Notes: a model not told the origin generated them from the letters alone. A DNA stretch of 64,000 bases from Aquisalimonas lutea (GCF_030409225.1 NZ_JAUFPK010000001.1:864191-928190), one strand, 5' to 3'. Positions 51,049 to 60,436 are shown, counted from the first letter of the stretch. Numbers and translations: made by a program.

Positions 51049-52185
51049 GTGGAACGCATAATCGGACTCGATATGGGATACGGTTTCGTCAAGGCCAACG
51101 ATGGCCGCGACGGCGTCCGTTTCCCCAGTGTGGTCGGCGATGGGAGCGGCGGAGGCCCCATGTCGCTCGGTTTCCAGAAACCGGAGCCGACCAGCGACAT
51201 TCGCATCACCGTGGGTGGCAAGACGTACTTCCTGGGGGATCTCGCCATCCGGCATTCCCGCATCGCCCACCGGGGCCTGTCGGCGACCCGCGCCGAGGGC
51301 GACGATCTCCGGATCCTCTTTCTCGGGGCCCTGAGCATGTTCTCCCGGGAGTCCATGAACGACTTCCAGGTGGTCACCGGGCTGCCGCCCGGGCGCATGC
51401 ATCTCGCCGACGATCTCGTCTCGCGGCTGCGCGGCGATCACACGGTCACCCGGCACGTGGGCCGCAACCGCCAGGACCTCAGCATCCGTCTGGAGCAGAT
51501 CGAGGTCGTGCCCCAGCCCTTGGGGACGTTCTGGGCCGAGGTCCTGGACAGCCGCGGACAGCTGCGCGGCGACTCCCGCCTGCTGCACGGGCGGGTCGGC
51601 ATCATCGACGTCGGGTTCCGTACCACGGACTTCGCCACCATCGTCGAGGGCGAGTATGCGCCGGCCTGGAGCCGTACCGTGCCCCTGGGCATCTCCACCG
51701 GCTACGACGCGCTGGCGTCGGCCCTGGCCACGCAGTACGGCCTCGAGCGCGAGACCTACACCCTGGACCAGGCGGTGATCGAGGGCGAGATCAACGTCTC
51801 CGGCCGGCGGGTGGATATCACGGACCTGCGGGACCAGATCCTGGGCGAGGTGGCCACCAAGCTCATGGTCGAGCTGCAGTCCCTGTGGCAGCTGGCGGAC
51901 TACGACGCCGTGCTGCTCACCGGCGGCGGCGCCCACGTGCTGGAGCGCTACCTGCGGCCGCAGGTGCCGCAGAGCATCGTGGTCAACGACCCGGTGACCG
52001 CCAACGCCCGCGGCTACGTGGCCTGGGGCACGTTCCAGAGCCAGGACGCCCAGCCGGAAGCCCAGACCACCACCGGGGCCGGCTTCAGCAGCGACGCCGC
52101 GAACCAGGCGGCCGGGAGCGGGTTCGACCAGACCGCCCAGGGGTCGGGCGAGCGGGCGGCCGGCGATTCCTATCGCGAGCAGTAA
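51049..52185 (+). CDS. actin-like ATPase, ParM/StbA (ALP) family, chromosomal
   Basis: This 378-residue protein has the actin-fold nucleotide motifs: phosphate-1 IIGLDMGYGFVKA (4-16), phosphate-2 GIIDVGFRTTDF (184-195) and the adenosine motif VLLTGGGAHVL (288-298). The GFRTTDF variant is typical of ParM/StbA and archaeal Alp proteins rather than MreB or DnaK. The last about 48 residues are Gln/Ala/Gly/Ser-rich and probably disordered. The start is GTG 51049 behind AGGGGG. Such proteins usually segregate plasmids with an adaptor and centromere; none is seen here, and the flanks are chromosomal. Pairing with the bactofilin suggests a cell-shape or positioning role, which is inference. Confidence 0.85.
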   Translation: MERIIGLDMGYGFVKANDGRDGVRFPSVVGDGSGGGPMSLGFQKPEPTSDIRITVGGKTYFLGDLAIRHSRIAHRGLSATRAEGDDLRILFLGALSMFSRESMNDFQVVTGLPPGRMHLADDLVSRLRGDHTVTRHVGRNRQDLSIRLEQIEVVPQPLGTFWAEVLDSRGQLRGDSRLLHGRVGIIDVGFRTTDFATIVEGEYAPAWSRTVPLGISTGYDALASALATQYGLERETYTLDQAVIEGEINVSGRRVDITDLRDQILGEVATKLMVELQSLWQLADYDAVLLTGGGAHVLERYLRPQVPQSIVVNDPVTANARGYVAWGTFQSQDAQPEAQTTTGAGFSSDAANQAAGSGFDQTAQGSGERAAGDSYREQ

Positions 52186-52193
52186 GGCCGATG

Positions 52194-52220
52194 TCGTGCT
52201 GCCGGCTCCCGGCAGCACGA
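52194..52220. terminator. 12-bp perfect hairpin between convergent genes
   Basis: TCGTGCTGCCGG and CCGGCAGCACGA are exact complements around a CTC loop, 9 bp past the actin-like gene stop and before the convergent comM. No T-run follows on either strand, so classical intrinsic termination is uncertain. It may act as a bidirectional end structure. Confidence 0.5.
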
Positions 52221-52270
52221 CACCACGACCGGTTCCCTCCCACCCGCTGTGGGAATGGATCAGCGTCTCC

Positions 52271-53767
52271 TTAGCGGCGTAACAGACGCCGGTAGGTCAG
52301 CGCCTCGCCCAGGTGCTGGACGTCGACCCGTGGCTTGCCCGCCAGATCCGCGATGGTGCGCGCCACGCGCAGCAGGCGGTGATAGGCCCGGGCGGACATT
52401 CCCAGGCGCTCCAGGGCATCCGTGAGAAACCGCCGCTCGGCACCACCCAGGCCGCAGCAGGCCTCCAGGGCGTCCGGGGACAGCGAGGCGGCGGGCGCGC
52501 CGCTGTCGTTCATGCGGGCCTCGCGCGCGCGGGCGACCCGTCGCCGCACCTCCCCCGAGGCCTCACCGCCGGTGTGCTCCTGAAGCTCCTCGGGACGCAG
52601 GCGGGGGACTTCCACCAGCAGGTCGAGGCGGTCCAGCAGTGGCCCGGAAATGCGCCCGTGGTAGCGCGCGATCTGGTCCGGAGTGCACTGGCAGGCATGC
52701 ACCGGGTCGCCCAGGTAGCCGCAGGGGCAGGGGTTCATCGCCGCCACGAGCTGGAAGCGGGCCGGGAACTCCACCTGGGCGGAGGCCCGGGAGATGCTCA
52801 CCCGACCCGTCTCCAGCGGCTCGCGCAGGACCTCCAGCGCCTGGCGCCCGAACTCCGGTAGCTCGTCCAGGAACAGCACGCCGTTGTGGGCCAGGGAGAT
52901 CTCGCCCGGGCGCGGCCGGCTGCCGCCGCCGGTCAGGGCGACATGGGAGGCGGAGTGATGGGGTGCCCGGAACGGGCGCCGTCCCCAGTCGGCGGCGTCG
53001 AAGCCCGGCCGGGTGAGGGAGGCGACGGCCGCCGTCTCCAGGCTCTCTTCCTCGGTCATGGCAGGCAGTATGCCCGGCAGCCGTTCCGCGAGCATGCTCT
53101 TGCCGGTGCCCGGTGGACCGCTCAGCAGCACGGAGTGCCCGCCGGCGGCGGCGATCTCCAGCGCCCTGCGTGCCCCGGCCTGCCCCCGCACATCCGCCAG
53201 ATCCGGGATGGCCGGCGATGCGGCCGGTGACTCCGCCCGCGCCGGCTCGAGGGTCGTGGTACCGTTCAGGTGCCCGCTGATGTCCAGCAGGTGGCCGATA
53301 CCGAAGCTCCGGTCGGGATGCACCAGCGCCGCCTCCGGGCCGTTCGCCGCGGGTACGGCGAGATCCCGGTCGGCGCGGCGTGCCTGGACGGCGACCGGCA
53401 GGCAGCCGTGGACGGGGCGCAGCTCGCCGCTCAGCGCCAGCTCCCCGGCAAACTCCCAGCCCGGCAGCGCCGCCCGCGGCAGCTGGCCCGAGGCGGCCAG
53501 GATACCCACGGCGATGGGCAGGTCGAAGCGGCCGCCGTCCTTGGGTAGATCGGCGGGGGCGAGGTTGATGGTGATCCGGCGAGTGGGGAACTCGAAGCCG
53601 CTGTTGATGATGGCGCTGCGGACACGGTCGCGGCTTTCCTTCACCGCGGTCTCCGGCAGGCCGACGATGGACACGGAGGGCAGCCCGTTGGCGAGGTGCA
53701 CCTCGATGTTGACCAGCGGGGCCTCGACGCCGAGGCCCGCGCGGCCGTAAACCACTGCAAGTGTCAT
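52271..53767 (-). CDS. comM: YifB/ComM family AAA+ ATPase (Mg-chelatase-like)
   Basis: This 498-residue protein has an N-terminal Lon-protease-like domain (MTLAVVYGRAGLGVEAPLVN, LPSVSIVGLPETAVKESRDR). An AAA+ domain follows with Walker A LLSGPPGTGKSMLAERLPGI (about 215), a zinc-binding-like PCGYLGDP insert, and a C-terminal Mg-chelatase segment. ComM is a hexameric branch-migration helicase that helps natural transformation in some gammaproteobacteria. Competence itself is not shown by this window. The gene faces the actin-like gene, and ubiK lies 36 bp upstream in transcription order. Confidence 0.93.
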   Translation of the reverse strand: MTLAVVYGRAGLGVEAPLVNIEVHLANGLPSVSIVGLPETAVKESRDRVRSAIINSGFEFPTRRITINLAPADLPKDGGRFDLPIAVGILAASGQLPRAALPGWEFAGELALSGELRPVHGCLPVAVQARRADRDLAVPAANGPEAALVHPDRSFGIGHLLDISGHLNGTTTLEPARAESPAASPAIPDLADVRGQAGARRALEIAAAGGHSVLLSGPPGTGKSMLAERLPGILPAMTEEESLETAAVASLTRPGFDAADWGRRPFRAPHHSASHVALTGGGSRPRPGEISLAHNGVLFLDELPEFGRQALEVLREPLETGRVSISRASAQVEFPARFQLVAAMNPCPCGYLGDPVHACQCTPDQIARYHGRISGPLLDRLDLLVEVPRLRPEELQEHTGGEASGEVRRRVARAREARMNDSGAPAASLSPDALEACCGLGGAERRFLTDALERLGMSARAYHRLLRVARTIADLAGKPRVDVQHLGEALTYRRLLRR

Positions 53768-53803
53768 GAGCCCGTCCCTGGGCGCGCCATCCGTGCGGCG
53801 CGG

Positions 53804-54088
53804 TCAGCCTTCGTCGGTGGATGGATCCGTGCCGGCCGCGGTCTCCGGGCCCTTGCCTTCCAGGGCCGCAACCCGCTCCTCCAGGGCCTCGAGTTGTGCC
53901 CGCGTGCGTGCCAGGACCTTGGCCTGGGCGTCGAACTCCTCGCGGGTGACCAGATCCAGGCGATTGAACGTGCTCTGCATCGTCGTGCGGAAGTTGCGCT
54001 CCATCTCCTGCTGGAACTCCCGCAGGCCGGGCGGGAGGTTGGATGCGAACTTGCGCGCCATGTCATCGAGCGATTTCGGATCCAGCAT
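53804..54088 (-). CDS. ubiK: ubiquinone biosynthesis accessory factor UbiK
   Basis: This 94-residue protein begins MLDPKSLDDMARKFASNLPP and has a long amphipathic coiled coil (KVLARTRAQLEALEERVAAL). It belongs to the YqiC/BMFP family now called UbiK, which assists the UbiJ complex in ubiquinone synthesis and may bind membrane. The start at 54088 follows AGGAG. A short Gly/Thr/Asp-rich tail ends the protein. Its upstream side is the NtrC/sigma-54 region of glnK, so the two genes are divergent. Confidence 0.92.
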   Translation of the reverse strand: MLDPKSLDDMARKFASNLPPGLREFQQEMERNFRTTMQSTFNRLDLVTREEFDAQAKVLARTRAQLEALEERVAALEGKGPETAAGTDPSTDEG

Positions 54089-54119
54089 TGTGCACTCCTG
54101 ATGGTGTCGGGGGCGTGAC

Positions 54120-54136
54120 TGCACCTGATTGGTGCG
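54120..54136. promoter_or_regulatory. NtrC binding site
   Basis: TGCACC, five bases, GGTGCG matches the NtrC palindrome TGCACC-N5-GGTGCA in 11 of 12 positions. It stands about 112 bases upstream of the sigma-54 promoter at 54232, a normal enhancer distance. A weaker half site lies at 54091-54106. Confidence 0.8.
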
Positions 54137-54231
54137 TTCTGCGCGGAAACGGTGCAGACGTGTTTCGCGTGCTCCTGGAAGTCTCCCTCCCTGATGAAAT
54201 AAGAACATGAATTAACACGAAAAACAACAAA

Positions 54232-54247
54232 TGGCACAGGAAATGCT
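54232..54247 (+). promoter_or_regulatory. sigma-54 promoter of glnK-amtB
   Basis: TGGCACAGGAAATGCT has GG and GC exactly ten bases apart and differs from the sigma-54 consensus core at one base. Transcription would start near 54259, about 110 bases before glnK. With the NtrC site upstream it indicates induction under nitrogen limitation. Confidence 0.85.
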
Positions 54248-54312
54248 GGCCAATGATCGAAGCTGGTGCCCGGGCCTTCGATCTGCCCCGGCACCGGTAA
54301 CCGACCCGCTGA

Positions 54313-54708
<396 letters not shown>

Positions 54709-54743
54709 AGCAACCGGGCACCCATTGAGAGAGGACAACAACG

Positions 54744-55988
54744 ATGGACCAAGTAATCGAGATCGCGTACGCGCTGGATACCTTCTACTTCCTGATCTCC
54801 GGTGCGCTGGTGATGTGGATGGCCGCCGGCTTCACCATGCTGGAGTCCGGCCTGGTGCGCGCGCGCAACACCACCGAGATCCTGACCAAGAACGTGGCGC
54901 TGTATTCCATCGCCTGCATCATGTATCTGTTCTTCGGTTACCAGATCATGTACGGCGGCTCCGCCAGCAGCATCATCCCCGGGCTGGGTTTCGGCCTGAG
55001 CGTCGAGAACTCGGTTGCGGACGTGGTCAACAGCGGCGGTGACGTCTACTACTCCAACACCTCGGACTTCTTTTTCCAGGTGGTGTTCGTGGCCACTGCC
55101 ATGTCCATCATCTCCGGCGCCGTGGCCGAGCGCATGAAGCTGTGGAGCTTCCTGGCCTTCGCCGTGATCATGACCGGCATCATCTACCCCGTGCAGGGCT
55201 ACTGGAGCTGGGGCGGCGGCTGGCTGGCCGATCTGGGCTATTCCGACTACGCCGGCTCCGGCATCGTGCACATGGCCGGGGCGGCCGCCGCGCTGGCCGG
55301 CGTGCTGGTGCTCGGCCCCCGCAAGGGCAAGTACACCGAGGACGGCAAGGTGCGGGCCATCCCCGGTGCCAACCTGCCGCTGGCCACGCTGGGCACGTTC
55401 GTCCTCTGGCTGGGCTGGTTCGGCTTCAACGGTGGCTCCGAGCTGAAGGTCTCCGACGTGGAGTCCGCCAACGCCGTCGCCCTGGTGTTCACCAACACCA
55501 ACATGGCCGCTGCGGCCGGCCTGGTGGCCTCGATGATTCTCAGCCGTGCCATGTTCGGCAAGACGGACCTGACCATGATCCTCAACGGTGCCCTGGCCGG
55601 TCTGGTGGCCATCACCGCCGGGCCCAACGTGCCCTCGCCCGCGCTCGCCGTACTCATCGGCGCCATCGGCGGCGTGATCGTGGTCTTCTCCATCGTGTTC
55701 CTGGACAAGCTCAAGATCGACGATCCGGTGGGCGCCATCTCAGTGCACGGCACCTGCGGCATCTGGGGAGTTCTCGCGGTGCTGCTGTGGTCTGACGGTG
55801 CCACCATCGGCGGCCAGCTCGCCGGCCTGCTCGGGATCTTCGTCTGGGTGTTCGTCGCCAGCCTGATCGTGTGGCTCATCCTCAAGGCGGTCATGGGCAT
55901 TCGCGTCACCGAGGACGAGGAGGAGCAGGGCCTCGACATCGTCGAGTGCGGCATGGAGGCCTACCCGGAGTTCAACGGCAAGCAGTAA
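54744..55988 (+). CDS. amtB: ammonium transporter AmtB
   Basis: This 414-residue trimeric channel protein has eleven hydrophobic segments. It carries the twin pore histidines His176 (GSGIVHMAGA) and His335 (AISVHGTCGIWG) and the conserved Asp near residue 168 in DLGYSDYAG. It imports ammonium when nitrogen is scarce. It lacks the extra signal peptide of E. coli AmtB and begins directly with the first membrane helix. A strong terminator follows. Confidence 0.97.
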   Translation: MDQVIEIAYALDTFYFLISGALVMWMAAGFTMLESGLVRARNTTEILTKNVALYSIACIMYLFFGYQIMYGGSASSIIPGLGFGLSVENSVADVVNSGGDVYYSNTSDFFFQVVFVATAMSIISGAVAERMKLWSFLAFAVIMTGIIYPVQGYWSWGGGWLADLGYSDYAGSGIVHMAGAAAALAGVLVLGPRKGKYTEDGKVRAIPGANLPLATLGTFVLWLGWFGFNGGSELKVSDVESANAVALVFTNTNMAAAAGLVASMILSRAMFGKTDLTMILNGALAGLVAITAGPNVPSPALAVLIGAIGGVIVVFSIVFLDKLKIDDPVGAISVHGTCGIWGVLAVLLWSDGATIGGQLAGLLGIFVWVFVASLIVWLILKAVMGIRVTEDEEEQGLDIVECGMEAYPEFNGKQ

Positions 55989-56013
55989 TGCGGTCGAGTA
56001 CCGCGGAAACGCA

Positions 56014-56040
56014 AACGGGCGCCCTCGGGCGCCCGTTTTT
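56014..56040. terminator. rho-independent terminator of glnK-amtB
   Basis: An 11-bp perfect stem (AACGGGCGCCC / GGGCGCCCGTT) with a 2-base loop is followed by T residues after amtB. It also lies just past the convergent TonB-receptor gene and may end both transcripts. Confidence 0.93.
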
Positions 56041-56058
56041 CATGGGTTTCCGATGATT

Positions 56059-58155
56059 CTAGAAGTCGTAGCTCACCGTGGCCGTGACGCTGCGCTCGTC
56101 GCCGTAGTAGCAGTAGTTCAGGCTGTAGCAGGAGGCCACGTACTCCTTGTCGAAGAGGTTGTGGACGTTGAGCCGTGCCGACAGCCCCTGGATGCCGATG
56201 CTTTCCAGGTCATAGCGCATGCTCGCGTCCACCAGGGTATAGTCGGGGACCTTGCGCGTATTCTCGTCGTCGGCCCAGAGGTCGGCGATATGGCGTACCC
56301 CCAGCCCGGCCTCCAGGCCGTCCAGCGCGCCCTGGTCGAAGAAGTACGTGCCCCACAGGGATGCCTGGTGCCGCGGCGCCATGTTGCTGTAATTGCCTTC
56401 GGTGCCGTCGGCGGCTTCGTGGATCTTCGCTTCCGTGTAGCTGTAGCCGCCGCGGAGAAACAGGCCGCCCGTCACGTGTAGCTGGCTTTCCAGCTCGAAG
56501 CCGCGGGAACGGATCTCGCCCACCGGCCGATAGAAGGACTCCTGGGGTTCTCTCGTGGCAACGTTCTCCTGCTCGATATGGAACAGCGAGGCCGTGACCT
56601 GGCTGGCGCTGCCCGGCGGCTGGAACTTCATGCCCAGCTCGTACTGGCGGCCCTCCGTGGGTTCGAGCAGATCGCCGTCGGCGTCGGCATAGCTGTTCGG
56701 GTTGAACGACTCCGAGTAGCTGGCGTAGGGGGCCAGGCCGTTGTCGAACAGGTAAAGAGCGCCGGCGCGGCCGCTGAACTGGCGCCAGTCGCCGGCGTCC
56801 TCCGTGCCCGTGTCCGGATTCCTGTTGGCGATGTCGACCCGGTCCTGGCGGCCGCCCAGGGTGAAGCGCCAGTTGCCCAGCGCGATCTGGTCCTGCAGGT
56901 ACACCCCGAGCTGATCCAGCTCGCGGTCCTGGCGCTGTGCCGGCCCGATCGCGATGGGGTCCGCGCCGTATTCGGGATCGAATGCGTCGATGGGCGGGAA
57001 CGATCCCGAGGGCCAGGCCACGTCGGCGCGCCGCCGCTGGTAGTCGACGCCCATGAGCAGCGTGTGACGAAGCGCCCCCGTGGCGAACTCGCCCTGGAGC
57101 TGGTTGTCGACGGCGTACGCCTCCAGCGACTCGTCGGCTCCCGAGTAGTACCGGTTGAGCTCCGTGGGCGACGCCCAGCCGAACGCATAGACCTGCTGCA
57201 GCCGCACGTCCGAGTTGAGATAGCGGAAGTTCTGGCGTACCGACCAGGAATCGTTGAACGCGTGCTCCAGCTGATAGCCCAGCATGCGCTGGGTGCGCTC
57301 GAAGAGCTCGTAGTCGGGCTCGCCTTCGAAGAAGTTGTTGGAGATGGTGCGTCCGTTGCGCGGGTACAGCGTCCCTTCCGCCGGCAGGCCGCTGTGGGAG
57401 CCGCCCTCGGGATCGTCCTGGAGATAGGCCTGGAGCGTCAGGGATGTCGCCTCGCTCAGGTTCAGGGTGAGCGAAGGCGCCAGCGCGTAGCGTTCCTGCT
57501 CCAGCTTGTCGAACTGGGTGTCGGAACGGCTGGCCAGGCCGGTGAGGCGGTATGCCGCCCGGCCGCTGTCGCCGATACGGTCCGTGAAATCGAAGGCCGC
57601 CTGGCGCTGCGCCTGCGTGCCGACGCCGAGCTGGATTTCACGGTGGCTGGAGAACCGGGGCTGCTTGCTGGTCAGAGCGACGATGCCGCCGGGGGACGCG
57701 CGGCCGTACAGTACCGAGGCCGGCCCCTTGACCACCTCTGCGCTCTCCAGGAAGTAGGGGTCGATCTGCAGCGTGCTGAAAGTGCCGGGATCCCCGAGCA
57801 TCTTGAGGCCGTCCAGGTAGACGTTGTCGATGCTGCCATCGGAGAAGCCGCGCAGCACCATGTAGTCATAGCGCTTGGAGGCCCCGATCTGGCCGGCGAA
57901 CACGCCCGGGGTGTAGCGTGCGGCTTCCTGGACGGTGCGCGCGCCCTGTTCTTCCATCTCCTCCCGGGTGATCTCCGAGACGGACTGGGGTGTTTCCAGG
58001 AAGGGTGTCTCGGCCTTGGTGGCAGCCTGCCCGATGACATTCAGCGGGGCGAGCTGCACCGACTCCGGGGTGTCGCCGGATTGTGCCGCTACCGCGATCG
58101 GTGCCATGCCTGCCAGAAGCAGCGCGGTCCCTGCGATTCGATGTCCAGAATTCAT
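56059..58155 (-). CDS. TonB-dependent siderophore receptor
   Basis: This 698-residue outer-membrane receptor has a signal peptide (cleavage near AVAAQ, residue 24) and a plug domain with PLNVIGQAATKAETPFLETP and VVKGPASVLYGRASPGGIVA. A 22-strand barrel ends in the aromatic signature VTATVSYDF. The plug resembles ferric-hydroxamate receptors of the FhuA/FoxA group. It starts 13 bp after the IutA-like gene with a perfect AAGGAGG ribosome site, so it shares its transcript. The ligand is not certain. Confidence 0.93.
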   Translation of the reverse strand: MNSGHRIAGTALLLAGMAPIAVAAQSGDTPESVQLAPLNVIGQAATKAETPFLETPQSVSEITREEMEEQGARTVQEAARYTPGVFAGQIGASKRYDYMVLRGFSDGSIDNVYLDGLKMLGDPGTFSTLQIDPYFLESAEVVKGPASVLYGRASPGGIVALTSKQPRFSSHREIQLGVGTQAQRQAAFDFTDRIGDSGRAAYRLTGLASRSDTQFDKLEQERYALAPSLTLNLSEATSLTLQAYLQDDPEGGSHSGLPAEGTLYPRNGRTISNNFFEGEPDYELFERTQRMLGYQLEHAFNDSWSVRQNFRYLNSDVRLQQVYAFGWASPTELNRYYSGADESLEAYAVDNQLQGEFATGALRHTLLMGVDYQRRRADVAWPSGSFPPIDAFDPEYGADPIAIGPAQRQDRELDQLGVYLQDQIALGNWRFTLGGRQDRVDIANRNPDTGTEDAGDWRQFSGRAGALYLFDNGLAPYASYSESFNPNSYADADGDLLEPTEGRQYELGMKFQPPGSASQVTASLFHIEQENVATREPQESFYRPVGEIRSRGFELESQLHVTGGLFLRGGYSYTEAKIHEAADGTEGNYSNMAPRHQASLWGTYFFDQGALDGLEAGLGVRHIADLWADDENTRKVPDYTLVDASMRYDLESIGIQGLSARLNVHNLFDKEYVASCYSLNYCYYGDERSVTATVSYDF

Positions 58156-58168
58156 GATTGATCCCTCC

Positions 58169-60256
58169 TTAGTAGTCCACCGACCAGGTCAAGCTGTAGG
58201 TACGGCCCCGACCCTGGTAGTCGTAGAGGTATTCCGGGCCGTAGTAGGGCGAGTAGAAGTCGGCGGCGCGCTGGCCCCAGACCGTGGAATACTGTTCGTC
58301 CAGGAGGTTCTGCACGCCGACGCTGAAGGTGCCGTAGTCGCTGTCCTGGGTCAGGCTCAGGTCCAGCGTCGTATAGCCGTTGATCTCCCGGCCCTCGGCA
58401 TCTTCAAGATCGAACGTATGGTTGGCCTGCAGCCGGGCGGAGCGGCTGTTCCCGGTCCAGCCGACGAACGCGGTGGCCGAGGACAGCGAGGCATACCGGG
58501 CGTCGCGCTTTTCCCAGTCGCCGTCGCTGTTCTTCTGCTCGGAGCGGACCAGGTGCAGCGTGCCGCCGAGCTGAAAGCCGGTGTCGAAGTAGCGGGTCAG
58601 CGCACCCTCGAAGCCGAAGTCGCGCTTCTCCTCGTCGACCACGGTGACGCTCAGGTCCTGGGCGTTCTCCACCGCCTTGTCGGACCAGGCGTAGTAGAGG
58701 GCGGCCTGGGTAACCCAGTCGTTGCCCCGGTAGCGCCAGCCTGCCTCGACCTGGTCGGTCTTGATGGCGGACAGCGGGTTCTCGGAGACGCTGACGCTGG
58801 CGCTCTTGCCGTAGTACTTGGCCGGGTCCGGGAGCTCGAAGCCCTGGCTGTACTGCAGCCAGTTCTGGTGGCCGTTACGGAAGTCGTACAGGACACTGGC
58901 GTTGACCAGGGTTGCGTCGTAGTCGTTCTCGCCGCCGGGGATGCCCTGGAAGTCGTCCACTTCCACGTCCATGTGCTGCCGGCGGACACCGCCCGACAGC
59001 TGCAGCCCGCGGGTGATCTGCCAGTCGCTCTGGGCAAAGGCCGAGATGCCGTCGATTTCGTAGCCGGGGTAGCGCGGCTCCACCCGGGCGCGGTTCTGGT
59101 CCAGGCCCCCGGTGGCGTCGCTGGTCGCCTTGTCGAAGTACATCTGGCTGGCATCGAACTGCTCCCGCTGGAGATCCAGGCCGTAGGTCAGGCCGAGGTC
59201 GTCCCGCAGCTCCGCGTCGAACAGCGCCTTGATCCCGCTCAGGTCCGTGTTCTGCTTGGACGCCGCGAACTGGTACCCGGTGCTGACTGGATAGGGGAAG
59301 GCGTGAAAGCTGGCTTCCTCTTCGCGGTGAAACACCTGGAGGTGGAAATCCTGGGCCAGCAGATCTGTGTGCCGGTACTGGAGGTTGACCATGTTGCGGT
59401 CCGTCGCCGGGTCCCGGTCCGACTCGAAGCCGCCCCGGATCTCGGCGTCGTTCAGGTTCGGCGGACTGTCCTGCAGGTTGGGGAAGTAGACACCGCGGTC
59501 GCCGTCGTACCCCGAGCGATAGACCTGGGCGCTCATCTGCAGCGACTGGTACTCGGTGAGCTGGAAAGCCAGGTTGCCGAGCACGTCGATGCGCTCGTTG
59601 CTCTGCAGGTCGCTCTGGGCGATGTCTGGGAAGATCTCGTCGCCGCTGGCGTCGAACTGGCGGCCGTTGTCCTGGTAGGAGGCCCCGAGGTAGGCCTGCA
59701 CCCGGTCGGTGCCGCCGCGCACCGACTGGGACACGCGCCAGTCGCGGTCGTCGCTGCGGTTGAAGCCGGTCGTGACACCCGCTTCGGTGCGGAAGCTCGG
59801 CGCCCCGGCCTCGCCCTTTTCCGTGATGATGTTGATGATGCCGCCGGTGGCGCCGCCGCCGTAGAGGCTGCTGGCGCCGGAGAGCACCTCGATGCGTGCG
59901 ATGTTGAACGGGTCGATGGAGTCGAACTGGCGGGAGATCCCGCGGGAGCTGTTCAGCGATACGCCGTCGATCAGCACCTGGGCGCTACGCCCGCGCATGT
60001 TCTGGCCGTAGTTGGTGCGGCCCTGCGGTGCCATGTCCAGGCCGGGCACGAGCCGCCCCAGCGCGGTCTTCAGGTCCGCGCCGGTGTTCAGCTGCTGGCG
60101 CAGCTCGTATTTCTCGATGACCTGGACGGCGCTCGGGATCTGGCTGATCTGCGTGGGTGTTCTGGATCCCACGACGACCACCGGGTCCAGCGTGGTGGTC
60201 TCCGCGGAGACGGTACCTGCGACAACCGCGAGCCCGATGGCAACCGGCTTTCTCAT
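58169..60256 (-). CDS. iutA: IutA-like ferric aerobactin receptor
   Basis: This 695-residue TonB-dependent receptor is close in sequence style to E. coli IutA. Shared blocks include RTNYGQNMRGRSAQVLIDGV, SRQFDSIDPFNIARIEVLSG, SSLYGGGATGGIINI and the C-terminal TVWGQRAADFYSPYYGPEYL. Signal peptide cleavage is near TVSAE (residue 18). The start ATG 60256 is preceded by GGGGGC; a frame extending 50 codons upstream is basic and not a signal peptide. The Fur-type box just upstream implies iron repression. FhuCDB-type import genes are adjacent. Confidence 0.9.
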   Translation of the reverse strand: MRKPVAIGLAVVAGTVSAETTTLDPVVVVGSRTPTQISQIPSAVQVIEKYELRQQLNTGADLKTALGRLVPGLDMAPQGRTNYGQNMRGRSAQVLIDGVSLNSSRGISRQFDSIDPFNIARIEVLSGASSLYGGGATGGIINIITEKGEAGAPSFRTEAGVTTGFNRSDDRDWRVSQSVRGGTDRVQAYLGASYQDNGRQFDASGDEIFPDIAQSDLQSNERIDVLGNLAFQLTEYQSLQMSAQVYRSGYDGDRGVYFPNLQDSPPNLNDAEIRGGFESDRDPATDRNMVNLQYRHTDLLAQDFHLQVFHREEEASFHAFPYPVSTGYQFAASKQNTDLSGIKALFDAELRDDLGLTYGLDLQREQFDASQMYFDKATSDATGGLDQNRARVEPRYPGYEIDGISAFAQSDWQITRGLQLSGGVRRQHMDVEVDDFQGIPGGENDYDATLVNASVLYDFRNGHQNWLQYSQGFELPDPAKYYGKSASVSVSENPLSAIKTDQVEAGWRYRGNDWVTQAALYYAWSDKAVENAQDLSVTVVDEEKRDFGFEGALTRYFDTGFQLGGTLHLVRSEQKNSDGDWEKRDARYASLSSATAFVGWTGNSRSARLQANHTFDLEDAEGREINGYTTLDLSLTQDSDYGTFSVGVQNLLDEQYSTVWGQRAADFYSPYYGPEYLYDYQGRGRTYSLTWSVDY

Positions 60257-60342
60257 ATTCTCGTGCCCCCTGTTCCAGACGTGATCGATCGCCGCCCGCC
60301 GCCTCTCCGGGCGGTATCTGGTGCGGTCATGACGAGGGGGCG

Positions 60343-60370
60343 AGGATAGCAGGACAAACAAAAATCGCAA
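60343..60370 (-). promoter_or_regulatory. candidate promoter of the receptor pair
   Basis: Minus-strand TTGCGA, 16 bases, TATCCT (-35 at 60365-60370, -10 at 60343-60348), 87 bases upstream of iutA. It overlaps the edge of the Fur box. Confidence 0.5.
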
Positions 60371-60388
60371 TAGGAACGATTCTGATTT
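60369..60388. promoter_or_regulatory. Fur box upstream of iutA
   Basis: On the minus strand AAATCAGAATCGTTCCTATT agrees with the Fur-box form AAATGAGAATCATTCTCATT at 16 of 20 positions and is partly palindromic. It borders the -35 element of the receptor promoter, so Fur with iron would repress iutA and its partner. Confidence 0.7.
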
Positions 60389-60436
60389 CCGTTGTTGACG
60401 CGCCATCGACGGGCGCGCGGGGGCGGCGTATCGGTT

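Noticed and set aside
51049-52185. Integrated plasmid
   Set aside because: Only the ParM-type gene suggests it; there is no replication, mobilisation or centromere feature and the flanks are chromosomal.
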